Shown here in pieces: positions 18,717 through 30,234 of a DNA stretch of 64,000 bases (within the stretch, counting starts at the first letter, position 1; each line of letters starts with the position of its first letter). This stretch comes from Ralstonia sp. SET104 (lineage in GTDB: Bacteria; Pseudomonadota; Gammaproteobacteria; Burkholderiales; Burkholderiaceae): positions 1 to 64,000 of the forward strand of contig NZ_BHVX01000018.1 of assembly GCF_003851545.1 (NCBI RefSeq), written 5' to 3'. A program made the translations under genes and the position numbers. The notes below the pieces were generated by a model, which saw only the letters and a program-made list of their open reading frames with translations, ran no database searches and had not been told where the DNA came from.

Positions 18717-20257
18717 CAGCCAGGCCCACCTCTGATCGCCCGACCATCGCGGCGCGCCTTGCGCCGGTGCTCGATTGGCTGCGCGCCCAGGTGCCCGCCA
18801 GCGCCGATCTGACGAGCGATACCCGCAAGCTCAAGACTGGCGATGTGTTCGCCGCCTACGTGCTCGGCAATGTGCGTCAGCATGGCGATGGTCGTCCGCA
18901 TATTCCGCAGGCCATCGAGGCGGGCGCTTCCGCCGTGCTGGCCGAAGCGCATGGCTACGCGATGCCGTCTGACGCGCCGGTGCGCATCCTGGCGGTGGAC
19001 GGGCTGGCCGAGTTGGCCGGCCCTCTGGCCGCGCAATGGTATGGCGTGCCGGGCCCGGAAGCGCTGCGTGTGATTGGCGTGACGGGCACCAACGGCAAGA
19101 CATCGTGTTCGCAGTGGATTGCTCAGGCGTTGTCCATGCAGGGGGAGCGCTGCGCAGTGGTGGGTACACTCGGCACCGGGTTTGTCGATGCGCTGGCGCC
19201 TACCGGTTTCACTACGCCAGACGCCATCCAGCTCCAGCACAGCCTCGCCGACCTGCACCGCGCAGGGGCCCGCGCCATCGCCATGGAAGTGTCGTCGCAC
19301 GGCCTGGAGCAAGGCCGTGTGGACGGCACACGTTTCGACATTGCCGTCTTCACGAACCTCACGCAGGATCACCTCGACTATCACGGCACGATGGCCGAGT
19401 ACGAACTCGCCAAGGCGCGCCTGTTCGGTTGGCCGGGCCTTCGTGCTGCCGTCATCAACCGCGACGACGTAGCGGGTGTGCGCCTGTTGCAGAATGCCCG
19501 CGCCGATGTCGAAGCCATCGAATACGGCATCGACGGCGAAGCGGCTGCGCAACACGGCGCCAAGCAATGGCTGCGTGCCACCAACGTGCGCGCACATCGC
19601 ACCGGCACGACGTTCGACGTGGATGGCAGCTTCGGCCATGCGACCGTGCATGCGCCCACCGTTGGCCGGTTCAACGTATCGAATCTTCTGAGTGTGCTGG
19701 GCGCGCTGCTGGCGGCCGGCGTGCCGTGGCAGGACGCCACTGCCCGCCTGGAAAAGCTACAACCCGTGAGTGGCCGCATGGAGCGCTTTGGCGGCGAGGA
19801 TGGCCCGCTGGTCGTGGTCGACTACGCCCACACGCCCGACGCGCTGGAGCAGACCCTGCGCGCACTCGCACCGACGACCGAAGCGCGCGGCGGCAAGCTG
19901 TGGGCCGTGTTTGGCTGCGGCGGCGATCGCGACCCCGGCAAGCGTCCGCAGATGGGTGCCATCGCCGAACGCCTGGCGCCGCACGTGGTGCTGACTTCTG
20001 ACAACCCGCGCAGCGAAGATCCGCAGCACATCCTCGATGAGATTGCCGACGGCATGGACAACCCGCGTGCCGCTGCGCAGATCGAAGACCGTGCCGCTGC
20101 CATCCTGCACGCGGTGCGCCACGCCGATGCGCGTGACGTGATCGTCGTGGCCGGCAAGGGGCATGAATCGACGCAGGAGATTGCTGGCCGCAAGCGCCCG
20201 TTCTCCGATCAGGAGCATGTGCGCCTGGCGCTAGCGGCCCGCGGGGTGAACGCATGA
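18713..20257 (+). CDS. murE: UDP-N-acetylmuramoyl-tripeptide synthetase MurE (meso-DAP adding)
   Basis: 514 aa. MurE ligates meso-diaminopimelate to UDP-MurNAc-L-Ala-D-Glu. The ATP loop VTGTNGKTSC lies near residue 122, the carbamylated-Lys region DYHGTMAEYELAKARLF follows, and DNPRSEDP carries the DNPR motif diagnostic for meso-DAP rather than lysine specificity. There is a 4-nt overlap with both neighbours. Confidence 0.96.
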   Translation: MTARPTSDRPTIAARLAPVLDWLRAQVPASADLTSDTRKLKTGDVFAAYVLGNVRQHGDGRPHIPQAIEAGASAVLAEAHGYAMPSDAPVRILAVDGLAELAGPLAAQWYGVPGPEALRVIGVTGTNGKTSCSQWIAQALSMQGERCAVVGTLGTGFVDALAPTGFTTPDAIQLQHSLADLHRAGARAIAMEVSSHGLEQGRVDGTRFDIAVFTNLTQDHLDYHGTMAEYELAKARLFGWPGLRAAVINRDDVAGVRLLQNARADVEAIEYGIDGEAAAQHGAKQWLRATNVRAHRTGTTFDVDGSFGHATVHAPTVGRFNVSNLLSVLGALLAAGVPWQDATARLEKLQPVSGRMERFGGEDGPLVVVDYAHTPDALEQTLRALAPTTEARGGKLWAVFGCGGDRDPGKRPQMGAIAERLAPHVVLTSDNPRSEDPQHILDEIADGMDNPRAAAQIEDRAAAILHAVRHADARDVIVVAGKGHESTQEIAGRKRPFSDQEHVRLALAARGVNA

Positions 20258-21702
20258 GCGCCCCGACCGTGATGATGCATGCCAGCGATGCCGCTGCCTG
20301 GATGGCCGGCACCTGTCTGGCTGGCCCCGACGCGGCTATTCTGCGCGTCACCACCGACAGCCGCGCCGTGCAGCCGGGCGACCTGTTCGTCGCGTTGATT
20401 GGCGAGCGCTTTGACGCGCATGATTTTCTGCCTGAAGTGGTGGCACGCGGCGCTGCCGCCGTGCTGGTGTCGCGCGCGCCGGCCGCCACACTGGATGTGT
20501 CCAGCGTGGCCGTGCTGACTGTTGCCGATACGCGCATTGGGCTCGGCCAACTCGCCGCCGGCTGGCGCCGCCAGTTCCCGATTCCGGTGGTGGCGGTGAC
20601 GGGCAGCAACGGCAAGACCACGGTCAAAGAGATGATCTCGGCGATCTTCGCGCAGGCCGTGGGTGAAGACGCCCGCCTGGCGACCGCGGGCAACTTCAAC
20701 AACGACATCGGCTTGCCGCTCACGCTGTTCCGCCTGAACGCGCAGCACAAGCTGGCCGTGCTCGAACTCGGCATGAACCACCCCGGCGAGACGGCCGTGC
20801 TGGCCACCATCGCCCAGCCGACCGTGGCGATGATCAACAACGCGCAGCGCGAGCACCAGGAATTCATGGTCAGCGTGCAAGCCGTGGCGCAAGAGCATGC
20901 CGCCGTGTTGGCCGCGCTCCCGGCCGATGGCGTGGCGGTGTTCCCGCGCGATGCGGCCAACGGTGGCGAATATGCGCCGGTGTGGCAAGCGGCAGCGGGT
21001 TCGCGCCGCGTGCTCGATTTCGGTATCGAGGCTGGTGCCGTGACGGGCACCGTGGCGGACACCGCCGACGGCCAACGTATCGACGTGCAGGCACCGGGTC
21101 AGCGCTTCGTCATCACGCTGCCGCTGCTGGGTGTGCACAACGCCCGCAATGCATTGGCCGCGACGGCATGCGCGCTGGCTGCCGGTGTCACGCCGGAGGT
21201 GATTGCGCAAGCGCTGGGCAACTTCGCGCCGGTCAAGGGCCGGTTGCAACGCAAGCCGGGTGCACATGGCGGCCTTGTCATTGACGACACGTACAACGCG
21301 AATCCGGATTCGATGCGCGCGGCCATCGATGCGCTCGCCACGCTGCCGGCGCCGCGCTGGCTGGTGTTGGGTGACATGGGCGAAGTGGGCTCGCAGGGTC
21401 CGGCATTCCATGAAGAGATCGGCGCCTATGCGCGCGAGCACGGCATCGATGCGGTATTGGCAACCGGCGAGCTTGCACGTCACACAGTGGACGCTTTCGG
21501 CACGGGCGCGCAGCATTTCGCGTCTGCCGAAGACCTGATTGAACACGGCGTGCCAGCCATTGCGCCGGCCGCGACGGTATTGGTGAAGGGCTCGCGCTTC
21601 ATGCGGATGGAACGCATTGTTGAAGCGCTGGTCTTGAAAGACCCGGCTGCACACGTTGCAACACAGGCGCCGGCCGGATCTTCCACACAACAGAAGCATT
21701 AA
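20254..21702 (+). CDS. murF: UDP-N-acetylmuramoyl-tripeptide-D-Ala-D-Ala ligase MurF
   Basis: 482 aa. MurF adds D-Ala-D-Ala, made by the Ddl encoded downstream, to complete the UDP-MurNAc-pentapeptide. Motifs: TDSRAVQPGDLFVAL, ATP loop VTGSNGKTTVKEMI, ELGMNHPGE, and IDDTYNANPDSMRAAID in the C-terminal domain. A 15-bp gap to mraY is the first break after the coupled ftsL-murF run. Confidence 0.96.
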   Translation: MSAPTVMMHASDAAAWMAGTCLAGPDAAILRVTTDSRAVQPGDLFVALIGERFDAHDFLPEVVARGAAAVLVSRAPAATLDVSSVAVLTVADTRIGLGQLAAGWRRQFPIPVVAVTGSNGKTTVKEMISAIFAQAVGEDARLATAGNFNNDIGLPLTLFRLNAQHKLAVLELGMNHPGETAVLATIAQPTVAMINNAQREHQEFMVSVQAVAQEHAAVLAALPADGVAVFPRDAANGGEYAPVWQAAAGSRRVLDFGIEAGAVTGTVADTADGQRIDVQAPGQRFVITLPLLGVHNARNALAATACALAAGVTPEVIAQALGNFAPVKGRLQRKPGAHGGLVIDDTYNANPDSMRAAIDALATLPAPRWLVLGDMGEVGSQGPAFHEEIGAYAREHGIDAVLATGELARHTVDAFGTGAQHFASAEDLIEHGVPAIAPAATVLVKGSRFMRMERIVEALVLKDPAAHVATQAPAGSSTQQKH

Positions 21703-21717
21703 GGGAAGCAAGAACCC

Positions 21718-22887
21718 ATGTTATTGGCATTGGCGCAATGGCTGCAGAACGACTACGGCTTCCTGCGCGTTTTCAACTATCTGACGTTCCGGGCCGTGAT
21801 GGCATCCCTCACGGCGCTGGTGATCGGCCTCGGGTTCGGGCCGTTTGTGATCCGTCGTCTGACGGAGCTGAAAGTCGGCCAGGCTGTGCGCAGCTATGGT
21901 CCGCAAACGCACTTGGTCAAAGCCGGCACGCCCACCATGGGCGGCGTGCTGGTGCTCATCGGTATTGCGGTGTCCACACTGCTGTGGGCGGATTGGGGCA
22001 ACCGCTTCATCTGGATCGTGCTGCTGGTCACGCTGGGCTACGGCGCAATCGGCTGGGTGGATGACTACCGCAAGGTTGTGCACCGTGATCCGAAGGGCAT
22101 GTCTTCGCGCGAGAAGTTTTTCTGGCAGACCGTGATCGGTCTGTTTGCCGCGGCATATCTGGCGTTTTCGGTGTCCGAGACGAGCAACATGCGCGTGCTC
22201 GAGCTGTTCATGGACTGGGTGCGCAGTGGCTTCTCACTGAGCCTGCCGGCCAAGTCGCACCTGATCGTGCCGTTCTTCAAAGAGATCAGCTACCCGCTGG
22301 GCGTGTTCGGTTTCATCATCCTCACGTACCTCGTGATCGTCGGCTCCAGCAACGCGGTGAATCTGACGGATGGCCTCGATGGCCTCGTCATCATGCCGGT
22401 GGTGCTGGTGGGCAGCGCGCTGGGCATCTTTGCTTACGTGATGGGCAGCGCTGTCTACAGCAAGTACCTGCTGTTCCCGCACATTCCGGGCGCGGGTGAG
22501 CTGCTGATCTTCTGCTCGGCGATGGCCGGGGCGGGCCTCGCTTTCCTGTGGTTCAACGCGCATCCGGCGCAGGTGTTCATGGGGGACGTCGGCGCGCTGG
22601 CGCTGGGCGGCGCGCTCGGCACCATCGCCGTTATCGTCCGCCAGGAAATCGTGCTGTTCATCATGGGCGGCATCTTCGTGGCCGAGACCGTCTCGGTGAT
22701 GCTGCAGGTGACGTGGTTCAAGTTCACCAAGAAGCGTTATGGCGAGGGTAGGCGTTTGTTCCGTATGGCGCCGCTGCATCACCATTTCGAACTGTCCGGC
22801 TGGAAAGAGACGCAGGTGGTGGTGCGCTTCTGGGTCATCACCATGATGCTGGTGCTGATCGGCCTGTCGACCCTGAAGCTGCGGTGA
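21718..22887 (+). CDS. mraY: Phospho-N-acetylmuramoyl-pentapeptide-transferase MraY
   Basis: 389 aa polytopic inner-membrane enzyme making lipid I from UDP-MurNAc-pentapeptide and undecaprenyl phosphate. Conserved pieces: [37 protein letters not shown] (catalytic Asp pair), [12 protein letters not shown] (Mg site), [15 protein letters not shown] and [17 protein letters not shown]. About ten membrane segments. Its TGA overlaps the GTG start of murD. Confidence 0.96.
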   Translation: MLLALAQWLQNDYGFLRVFNYLTFRAVMASLTALVIGLGFGPFVIRRLTELKVGQAVRSYGPQTHLVKAGTPTMGGVLVLIGIAVSTLLWADWGNRFIWIVLLVTLGYGAIGWVDDYRKVVHRDPKGMSSREKFFWQTVIGLFAAAYLAFSVSETSNMRVLELFMDWVRSGFSLSLPAKSHLIVPFFKEISYPLGVFGFIILTYLVIVGSSNAVNLTDGLDGLVIMPVVLVGSALGIFAYVMGSAVYSKYLLFPHIPGAGELLIFCSAMAGAGLAFLWFNAHPAQVFMGDVGALALGGALGTIAVIVRQEIVLFIMGGIFVAETVSVMLQVTWFKFTKKRYGEGRRLFRMAPLHHHFELSGWKETQVVVRFWVITMMLVLIGLSTLKLR

Positions 22888-24542
22888 GCACCGACATGAC
22901 CGACATGACCGAACCCATCGCACCCGAGGACGACGATATGGCAACGCTGCCGGAGTCGGTGGGCGAGGCCGTTGCCGCAACGTTCGACTCCGCCGAGCCG
23001 ATGCCCGCCGCCGAAACCGTGCAGGACCCGCGCATGTTCGGCGAGTTCGATGCGCCGTTCGTGCTTGTGCTCGGTCTGGGTGAATCCGGTCTGGCGATGG
23101 CGCGCTGGTGTGCGCGTCACGGCGCGCGCGTGCGCGTGGCCGATACGCGCGAGACACCGGCCAACCTGCCGGCGCTGCGTGCGCACGTGCCGGATGCCGA
23201 ATTCGTGAGCGGCCCGTTTGCCGTATCGCTGCTGGACGGTGTGACGCTGGTGGCGATCAGCCCCGGCCTGTCGCCGCTGGATGCCAATGTCGCTGCGCTG
23301 CTGAACGCCGCTAACGAGCGTGGCGTACCGGTGTGGGGCGAGATCGAATTGTTTGCCCGCGCGTTGGCTGGTCTCAAGGCTGCACAGGGCTACGTGCCGC
23401 GAGTGCTGGCCATCACTGGCACCAACGGCAAGACGACCACCACGGCACTCACGGGTGCCCTGGCGGAGCGTGCCGGCAAGACCGTCGGTGTGGCGGGCAA
23501 TATCAGTCCGTCGGCGCTGGACAAACTGACTGAATGCATTGACGCGGGCACGCTGCCGGACGTCTGGGTGCTGGAGCTTTCCAGCTTCCAGCTCGAAACC
23601 ACGCACACGCTGGACGCCGACGCCGCGACCATCCTGAACATCACGCAGGATCACCTCGACTGGCACGGCACGATGGATGCCTATGCCGCCGCCAAGGGGC
23701 GCATCTTCGGTGCAAACACCGTGCGCGTGCTGAATCGCCAGGACACCGGCGTAATGGCCTTCGCCAGCAAGGGCGGTGACGTCACCTTCGGCATCGACGA
23801 GCCGGGCACGCCCGACGCACTCGGCCTGCTGCATGACGGTGGCATGCATGGTGGCATGCCGTGGATCGCGCTGGCCGAAGCCGACGAAGACGAAAGCCCC
23901 AAGCCCACACGCCGCAAGAAAGGTGACACCACGCCTGCCGCGCCTGTGCCGGTGCGCCTCAAGCGTCTGATGCCTGCAGACGCGCTGCGCATCCGCGGCT
24001 TGCACAACGCCACCAACGCCATGGCCGCGCTGGCACTGTGCCGTGCGATCGGCTTGCCGGTGAGCGCCCTGCTGCACGGCCTGCGCGACTACGCCGGCGA
24101 GCCTCACCGCGTCGAGCTGATCGCCGCGTTTGACGATCTCGAATTCTTTGACGACAGCAAGGGCACCAACGTCGGCGCGACGGTGGCGGCACTCTCCGGG
24201 CTGTCCAAGCACGTGGTGCTGATCGCCGGTGGCGAAGGCAAGGGGCAGGATTTCTCGCCGCTGGCCGGGCCGGTTGCGCAGTATGCGCGCGCCGTGGTGT
24301 TGATCGGCCGCGATGCGCCCCTGATTCGCGAGGCGCTGATCAACACGGGCGTCACGCTGGTGGATGCCCCGACGTTGGAAGCGGCTGTGCAGGAAGCTGC
24401 CGATCGCGCCCAACCGGGCGATGCCGTGCTGCTGTCGCCGGCGTGCGCGAGCTTCGACATGTTCCGCAATTACGAGCACCGTGCACAGGTATTCCACGAA
24501 GCCGTATCGGCACTCGCGGCAGACCGGGGAGTGATGCTATGA
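22884..24542 (+). CDS. murD: UDP-N-acetylmuramoylalanine-D-glutamate ligase MurD
   Basis: 552 aa from the GTG overlapping the mraY stop. MurD adds D-Glu to UDP-MurNAc-L-Ala. Landmarks: [21 protein letters not shown] loop [78 protein letters not shown]. The first 50 residues are acidic, Met-rich and outside the conserved fold; the ATG at 23034 ([14 protein letters not shown]) would give a more standard protein of about 502 aa. The GTG is favoured by its overlap. A charged insert [17 protein letters not shown] precedes the C-terminal domain. Confidence 0.92.
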   Translation: MSTDMTDMTEPIAPEDDDMATLPESVGEAVAATFDSAEPMPAAETVQDPRMFGEFDAPFVLVLGLGESGLAMARWCARHGARVRVADTRETPANLPALRAHVPDAEFVSGPFAVSLLDGVTLVAISPGLSPLDANVAALLNAANERGVPVWGEIELFARALAGLKAAQGYVPRVLAITGTNGKTTTTALTGALAERAGKTVGVAGNISPSALDKLTECIDAGTLPDVWVLELSSFQLETTHTLDADAATILNITQDHLDWHGTMDAYAAAKGRIFGANTVRVLNRQDTGVMAFASKGGDVTFGIDEPGTPDALGLLHDGGMHGGMPWIALAEADEDESPKPTRRKKGDTTPAAPVPVRLKRLMPADALRIRGLHNATNAMAALALCRAIGLPVSALLHGLRDYAGEPHRVELIAAFDDLEFFDDSKGTNVGATVAALSGLSKHVVLIAGGEGKGQDFSPLAGPVAQYARAVVLIGRDAPLIREALINTGVTLVDAPTLEAAVQEAADRAQPGDAVLLSPACASFDMFRNYEHRAQVFHEAVSALAADRGVML

Positions 24543-25780
24543 GCGACGCCCAGATCAAACGCAGCGGCTTCATTGGCGCGACCATCGGCAACGCATGGGA
24601 TGGTCTGCGCGATGCCGTTTCGGGCGTCAAGCCCACGCGCTCCAAGATGATGGAGTACGACCAGCCGCTGATGTGGGTGACGATCGTGCTGCTCGGCCTC
24701 GGGCTGGTGATGGTGTATTCGGCGTCGATCGCGCTGCCGGATTCGCCCAAGTACGCGAACTACAGCAACGGCCACTTTCTGGTGCGGCACATTTTCTCGC
24801 TGATGATCGGGTTGATCGGCGCCATCGTCGCATTCCAGATTCCGGTCAAGTTCTGGGACAAGTACGCGCCCAAGCTTTTTATCATCGCGCTGGTGTTGCT
24901 GATCATCGTGTTGGTCCCACACGTAGGCAAGGGCGTGAACGGTGCGCGGCGCTGGCTGCCGCTGGGCGTCATGAACTTCCAGCCTTCCGAACTGATGAAG
25001 CTGGCGGTGGTGCTCTACGCGGCCAACTACACCGTACGCAAGCAGGATTGGATGCAGAGCGTGCGCAAGGGCTTTCTGCCGATGGGCGTGGCGGTGGCAT
25101 TTGTCGGCTCGCTTCTGCTGCTGGAGCCGGACATGGGCGCGTTCCTGGTGATCGCGGCCGTGGCCATGGGCATCCTGTTCCTGGGTGGCGTGAACGGCAA
25201 GCTGTTTGGCGGGCTGGTGCTGACGGCGGTGTCGACGTTCTCGCTGCTGATCGTGGCGTCGCCCTGGCGGCGCGAGCGGATCTTCGCGTACCTGAATCCG
25301 TGGCAAGAGGAATACGCGCAAGGCAAGGCGTATCAGCTCACGCACTCGCTCATTGCCTTTGGCCGCGGTGAGTGGACCGGCGTTGGCCTGGGCGGCAGCA
25401 TCGAAAAACTGCACTACCTGCCCGAAGCCCATACCGATTTCATCCTGGCCGTGATCGGCGAGGAGCTCGGCTTTGTCGGCGTGCTGATCGTCATCCTGCT
25501 GTTCTATTGGATGGTGCGCCGCTCGTTTGAGATCGGCCGCACTGCGCTGCAACTCGATCGCACGTTCGCCGGCCTGGTCGCAAAGGGGCTGGGCATCTGG
25601 ATTGGCTGGCAGGCCTTCATCAACATGGGTGTGAACCTCGGCTTGCTGCCGACCAAGGGCCTGACGCTGCCGATGGTCAGCTACGGTGGCTCGGGCATCC
25701 TGATGAACTGCGTGGCACTGGCATTGCTGCTGCGTATTGACTATGAAAACCGCGTGTTGATGCGTGGGGGCAAGGTATGA
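24539..25780 (+). CDS. ftsW: Septal peptidoglycan glycosyltransferase FtsW
   Basis: 413 aa SEDS protein with about ten membrane helices that polymerises lipid II together with FtsI. The ATG overlaps the murD stop by 4 nt. Features: a hydrophilic N-terminus of about 40 residues, [55 protein letters not shown]-type Asp region, [28 protein letters not shown] and [14 protein letters not shown]. The longer frame to 24443 is rejected. Confidence 0.95.
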   Translation: MSDAQIKRSGFIGATIGNAWDGLRDAVSGVKPTRSKMMEYDQPLMWVTIVLLGLGLVMVYSASIALPDSPKYANYSNGHFLVRHIFSLMIGLIGAIVAFQIPVKFWDKYAPKLFIIALVLLIIVLVPHVGKGVNGARRWLPLGVMNFQPSELMKLAVVLYAANYTVRKQDWMQSVRKGFLPMGVAVAFVGSLLLLEPDMGAFLVIAAVAMGILFLGGVNGKLFGGLVLTAVSTFSLLIVASPWRRERIFAYLNPWQEEYAQGKAYQLTHSLIAFGRGEWTGVGLGGSIEKLHYLPEAHTDFILAVIGEELGFVGVLIVILLFYWMVRRSFEIGRTALQLDRTFAGLVAKGLGIWIGWQAFINMGVNLGLLPTKGLTLPMVSYGGSGILMNCVALALLLRIDYENRVLMRGGKV

Positions 25781-26865
25781 CGGCCGGTACGCCGCCGCGC
25801 ACCCTTCTCGTCATGGCCGGTGGTACGGGCGGCCACATCTTCCCTGCGCTGTCGGTGGCCAAGCTGCTGGCCGCGCGCGGCTGGAAGGTGGTGTGGCTCG
25901 GCAACGCGAGCGGCATGGAAGGCCAGCTCGTGCCAAAGCACGGCTTCCCGATGGAATCTGTGCAGTTTGGCGGCCTGCGTGGCAAGGGCCTTGCCACCAA
26001 GTTCCTGCTGCCGCTCAACCTGCTGCGCGCGTTTTGGCAGAGCCTCGGCGTGGTGCGCCGCGTGCGTCCGAATGTGGTGCTGGGCATGGGCGGCTATATC
26101 ACTTTCCCCGGCGGCATGATGAGCGTCTTGCTGGGCCGCCCGCTGGTGCTGCACGAACAGAATTCGATTGCCGGTCTCGCCAACCGCGTGCTCGCGCGCG
26201 TGGCGGATCGCGTGCTGTGCGCGTTTCCGAATGCGCTGTCGGGCGCTGAGTGGGTCGGTAACCCGATCCGCGCTGATCTGGCGACGCTGGCTTCTCCGCA
26301 AGCGCGCTACGCCGAGCGCACGGGGCCGCTGCGCGTGCTGGTCGTGGGCGGCAGTCTGGGTGCAGCGGCGCTCAACGATGTGGTGCCCAAGGCGCTGGCA
26401 TTGCTGCCGGCTGATACGCGCCCGATCGTCATCCATCAGGCAGGCGCCAAGCAGATCGACACGCTGCGCGCCAACTACGCCGCCGCCGGCATTGATGACG
26501 CCCACGCGCAACCCGTGCCCTTCATCGATGACATGGCGGCCGCGTACGCGCACGCCGATCTGGTGATCTGCCGCTCGGGCGCAATGACCGTTTCAGAAGT
26601 GGCCGCGGCGGGTGTCGCGGCGCTGTTCGTGCCGTTCCCCCATGCCGTGGACGATCACCAGACCACCAACGCGCGCTTTTTGTCCGAGCGTGGCGCGGCG
26701 CTGTTGGTGTCGCAGCGGGAACTGGGTCCGGCATCGTTGGCAGATACACTCGCGTCCCTGACGCGTGCGCAACTGGCCGATATGGCGGCTAAAGCACGCG
26801 AGCAGGCAAGGCCAGAAGCGGCCGAGCGTGTCGCCGACGTGTGTGTAGCGGTGGCACGGGCATAG
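25777..26865 (+). CDS. murG: Lipid II synthase MurG (GlcNAc transferase)
   Basis: 362 aa GT-B glycosyltransferase on the inner face of the membrane. It transfers GlcNAc to lipid I. Seen: [82 protein letters not shown] and [15 protein letters not shown]. It is coupled to ftsW by a 4-nt overlap and followed 14 bp later by murC. Confidence 0.96.
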   Translation: MTAGTPPRTLLVMAGGTGGHIFPALSVAKLLAARGWKVVWLGNASGMEGQLVPKHGFPMESVQFGGLRGKGLATKFLLPLNLLRAFWQSLGVVRRVRPNVVLGMGGYITFPGGMMSVLLGRPLVLHEQNSIAGLANRVLARVADRVLCAFPNALSGAEWVGNPIRADLATLASPQARYAERTGPLRVLVVGGSLGAAALNDVVPKALALLPADTRPIVIHQAGAKQIDTLRANYAAAGIDDAHAQPVPFIDDMAAAYAHADLVICRSGAMTVSEVAAAGVAALFVPFPHAVDDHQTTNARFLSERGAALLVSQRELGPASLADTLASLTRAQLADMAAKAREQARPEAAERVADVCVAVARA

Positions 26866-26879
26866 GGAATCGAATCGAT

Positions 26880-28331
26880 ATGAAGCACATCGTCAAGAAC
26901 ATCCATTTTGTAGGCATCGGCGGCGCTGGCATGAGCGGCATCGCAGAAGTGCTGTTGAATCTGGGCTACCGCGTGACGGGCTCGGATTTGGGGCAGAGCG
27001 CGGCAACGCAGCGCCTGATCTCGCTGGGCGCCACGGTCATGCAGGGTCACGCGCCGGAACATGTGATCGGCGCCAATGCCGTGGTGGTTTCCACCGCCGT
27101 GCGCGGCGACAACCCGGAAGTGCTGGCTGCGCGTGCCAAGCGCATCCCTGTCGTGCCGCGTGCGGTGATGCTGGCCGAGCTGATGCGCCTGAAGCAAGGC
27201 ATCGCTATTGCCGGCACGCATGGCAAAACGACGACGACCAGCCTGGTCGCCTCCGTGCTGGCTGAAGGCGGCCTGGATCCGACCTTCGTGATCGGCGGCC
27301 GCCTCAACTCCGCCGGCGCCAACGCGCGGCTGGGCACGGGCGATTTCATCGTCGCCGAGGCGGACGAATCCGACGCGTCGTTCCTTAATCTGTTCCCCGT
27401 GATCGAAGTCATCACCAATATCGACGCCGATCACATGGACACCTACGGGCACGACTTCGCGCGCCTGAAGCAAGCCTTTATTGAATTCACGCAGCGCCTG
27501 CCGTTCTACGGTATCGCCGTGTTGTGCGTGGATGACCCGAACGTGCGCGAGATCCTGCCGTTCGTGTCCAAGCCGGTGGTGCGTTACGGCTTTGCCGAGG
27601 ATGCGCAGGTGCGCGCCGTCAACCCGCGTGCCGTGGACGGCCGCATGGAATTCACCGTCATCCGCCAGCTCAACGGCCATGCCGAGCCGCCGCTGTCGAT
27701 CACGCTGAACCTGCCGGGCCTGCACAACGTGCAGAACGCGCTGGCCGCCATCGCCATCGCCACCGAACTGGAAGTGCCGGATGAGGCCATCGTCAAGGCG
27801 CTGGCCGAGTTCAATGGCGTGGGTCGCCGCTTCCAGCGCTACGGTGAAGTACCGACCGTTGACGGCCATGGCCGCTTCACGCTCATCGACGACTACGGCC
27901 ATCACCCGGTCGAGATGGCCGCCACGCTGGCCGCTGCGCGCGGGGCATTTCCGGATCGCCGCCTTGTGCTGTCGTTCCAGCCGCACCGCTTTACGCGCAC
28001 GCGCGATTGCTTTGAAGATTTCGTTAAGGTGCTTGGCACCGTAGATGCGCTGCTGCTGGCCGAGGTGTATGCCGCCGGCGAACCGCCCATCGTGGCGGCC
28101 GACGGCCGTGCACTCACGCGCGCGCTGCGCGTGGCCAACAAGATCGAGCCGGTATTCGTTGAGCAGATTGAAGACATGCCGCAAGCGATTCTGGATGTGG
28201 CGCAGGACGGCGACGTGGTCATCACCATGGGTGCAGGGTCGATCGGGCAAGTGCCGGGTCAGGTGGTTGCGTTGCAGGCTGAGGCGCGCACTGCAAACGT
28301 GGTGGATCTGAACGGAGGCGCCGCAGCATGA
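26880..28331 (+). CDS. murC: UDP-N-acetylmuramate-L-alanine ligase MurC
   Basis: 483 aa. First amino-acid ligase of the pathway, adding L-Ala to UDP-MurNAc. Seen: [26 protein letters not shown] loop [60 protein letters not shown] and [11 protein letters not shown]. The ATG giving [12 protein letters not shown] is preferred to the in-frame start 13 codons upstream inside murG. The stop overlaps ddl. Confidence 0.96.
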   Translation: MKHIVKNIHFVGIGGAGMSGIAEVLLNLGYRVTGSDLGQSAATQRLISLGATVMQGHAPEHVIGANAVVVSTAVRGDNPEVLAARAKRIPVVPRAVMLAELMRLKQGIAIAGTHGKTTTTSLVASVLAEGGLDPTFVIGGRLNSAGANARLGTGDFIVAEADESDASFLNLFPVIEVITNIDADHMDTYGHDFARLKQAFIEFTQRLPFYGIAVLCVDDPNVREILPFVSKPVVRYGFAEDAQVRAVNPRAVDGRMEFTVIRQLNGHAEPPLSITLNLPGLHNVQNALAAIAIATELEVPDEAIVKALAEFNGVGRRFQRYGEVPTVDGHGRFTLIDDYGHHPVEMAATLAAARGAFPDRRLVLSFQPHRFTRTRDCFEDFVKVLGTVDALLLAEVYAAGEPPIVAADGRALTRALRVANKIEPVFVEQIEDMPQAILDVAQDGDVVITMGAGSIGQVPGQVVALQAEARTANVVDLNGGAAA

Positions 28332-29323
28332 CGACCGGTCCGTTTGTTCCGAATCCGACGATTGATCCGAAGTCTCTCGGCAAGGTGGGCGTGCTCATGG
28401 GCGGCCGCTCTGCCGAGCGCGAAATCTCGCTGATGTCTGGCAACGGCGTCTTGGCCGCGCTGCGCGCACGCGGTGTCGATGCACATCCGTTCGACCCGGG
28501 CCTGCAAGCCGTCGCCGATCTGGCCAGGCAAGGGTTTGACCGCGTAGTGATCTCGCTGCACGGCCGCTTTGGTGAAGACGGCACGATCCAGGGCCTGCTC
28601 GAGCAATTCGGCATTCCGTACACTGGCAGTGGCGTACTCGCGTCTGCGCTGGCAATGGACAAAGAGGCCACCAAGCGCCAATGGCAGACCCACGGTCTGC
28701 CGACGCCCGACTTCGTGATGCTGCACGCCGATGCCGACTGGCAAGCCGTGGCCGACCGCCTGGGACTGCCATTGATCGTCAAGCCGGCGCGCGAAGGATC
28801 GTCGATCGGTCTGACCAAAGTGACAAGCGCCGCCGAGTTGCCTGCCGCTTATGAAAAGGCTGCGCGCCTGGACCGCGATGTGATGGCCGAACAGTTCATC
28901 GAAGGCGACGAGCTGACCTGCCCGATCATCGGCGAAGGCGAAAGTGCTACCGCGCTGCCGCTCATCCGCATCGTCGCGCCGCAGGCCAACTACGACTACC
29001 AGAACAAATACTTCACCGACGACACGCGCTACGAGTGCCCGGCGCCGATTGCCGCCGATGTGGCCGCGCGCGTGCAGGCGCTGGTGGTGCAGGCGTATCG
29101 CGGCTTGGGTTGCCGCGGCTGGGGGCGCGCCGACATCATGCTGCGCAAGTCCGACAACGCACCATTCCTGCTGGAGATGAACACGTCGCCGGGCATGACC
29201 GGCCATTCGCTGGTGCCGATGGGCGCGCGCGCCGCCGGCATCAGCTATGAGGATTTCGTGTTGCAACTGGCGGCATCCGCATCGCTGGAGCTGCACGCCA
29301 GCACCGATTGGAAACCCGAGTAA
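28328..29323 (+). CDS. ddlB: D-alanine-D-alanine ligase Ddl
   Basis: 331 aa ATP-grasp enzyme that supplies D-Ala-D-Ala to MurF. Seen: [76 protein letters not shown] and [15 protein letters not shown]. It is in the usual dcw place between murC and ftsQ. Overlaps murC by 4 nt; ftsQ starts 23 bp after its stop. Confidence 0.95.
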   Translation: MTTGPFVPNPTIDPKSLGKVGVLMGGRSAEREISLMSGNGVLAALRARGVDAHPFDPGLQAVADLARQGFDRVVISLHGRFGEDGTIQGLLEQFGIPYTGSGVLASALAMDKEATKRQWQTHGLPTPDFVMLHADADWQAVADRLGLPLIVKPAREGSSIGLTKVTSAAELPAAYEKAARLDRDVMAEQFIEGDELTCPIIGEGESATALPLIRIVAPQANYDYQNKYFTDDTRYECPAPIAADVAARVQALVVQAYRGLGCRGWGRADIMLRKSDNAPFLLEMNTSPGMTGHSLVPMGARAAGISYEDFVLQLAASASLELHASTDWKPE

Positions 29324-29346
29324 GCCAAACCGGACAGCACAACGTT

Positions 29347-30234
29347 ATGTGGCACAACACCCGTCTCCTCAACGCCGTCGCGAGTGCGCTGTATGCGCTG
29401 CTCGCGCTTGGTGGCTTGGGCGTGGGGGCGGTCTGGCTGATGCAGCGTCCGATGTTTCAGTTGCAGCAGGTGCGTGTGATGCCGATGGCCGGCAATGAAT
29501 TGCGCCACGTGAATGCGCCAAGCCTGCGCGCCAACGCGCTGGCCAAGCTGCGCGGCAATTTTTTCTCACTGAATCTGGACGATGCGCGTCAGGCGTTCGA
29601 GTCGGTTCCGTGGGTGCGGCGTGCAAGTGTGCGCCGTGTGTGGCCCAACGGGCTGCTTGTGGAAGTGCAGGAACACGAAGCGCTGGGCACCTGGGGCGGC
29701 AATGAGTCCGGCAAGCTGGTCAACACGTATGGCGAAGTCTTCGTGGCCAACCTGGCCGAAGCCGAAGACGACACCGACCTAGTTGCGCTGGCCGGTCCCG
29801 AAGGCACCGAGCAGGACGTGGTCGACAAGCTGGAGACCATGACCGAATGGTTCAAGCCGATGAACGTGGAGCCGCTGAGCGTGACGTTGACCGACCGCTA
29901 CGCCTGGCGCGCGCGGTTGTCCAACGGCACGGTCATCGAGCTGGGCCGCGACCTGAATGACGATGACCGCACCGCGCTGGCCGCGCGTGCCCGCCGCTTT
30001 GTGCGCGCGTGGCCCGAGGTGACGAAGCGCTGGGGCGGTCAGATTGAATACGCCGATCTGCGTTACCCCAACGGGTTCGCGGTTCGCGCGGCGGGTGTGC
30101 GCTTCCTGACCGATGCGCAGGCTGCGGTGCTGGCCAAGGGGGGCAAGTTGCCCAGCACCGGCAATACTGCAAAGCCGAAAGCAAATGCAGCGGCCAACAA
30201 CAAAGCAACGCGAAGCACAGAGAAAACGCGATGA
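29347..30234 (+). CDS. ftsQ: Cell division protein FtsQ
   Basis: 295 aa bitopic divisome protein of the FtsQLB complex. A short cytoplasmic start MWHNTRLLNAVAS, membrane helix ALYALLALGGLGVGAVWLM, then the POTRA domain (FQLQQVRVMPMAGN through SVPWVRRASVRRVWPNGLLVEVQEHEALGTWG) and the FtsQ domain. The C-terminus is a low-complexity basic tail (GNTAKPKANAAANNKATRSTEKTR) after about residue 265. Overlaps ftsA by 4 nt. The frame is open for 13 codons upstream, but this ATG fits family N-termini. Confidence 0.92.
   Translation: MWHNTRLLNAVASALYALLALGGLGVGAVWLMQRPMFQLQQVRVMPMAGNELRHVNAPSLRANALAKLRGNFFSLNLDDARQAFESVPWVRRASVRRVWPNGLLVEVQEHEALGTWGGNESGKLVNTYGEVFVANLAEAEDDTDLVALAGPEGTEQDVVDKLETMTEWFKPMNVEPLSVTLTDRYAWRARLSNGTVIELGRDLNDDDRTALAARARRFVRAWPEVTKRWGGQIEYADLRYPNGFAVRAAGVRFLTDAQAAVLAKGGKLPSTGNTAKPKANAAANNKATRSTEKTR

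Noticed and set aside
22779-24497. 572-codon minus-strand open frame
   Set aside because: Antisense shadow of murD, His/Arg-rich.
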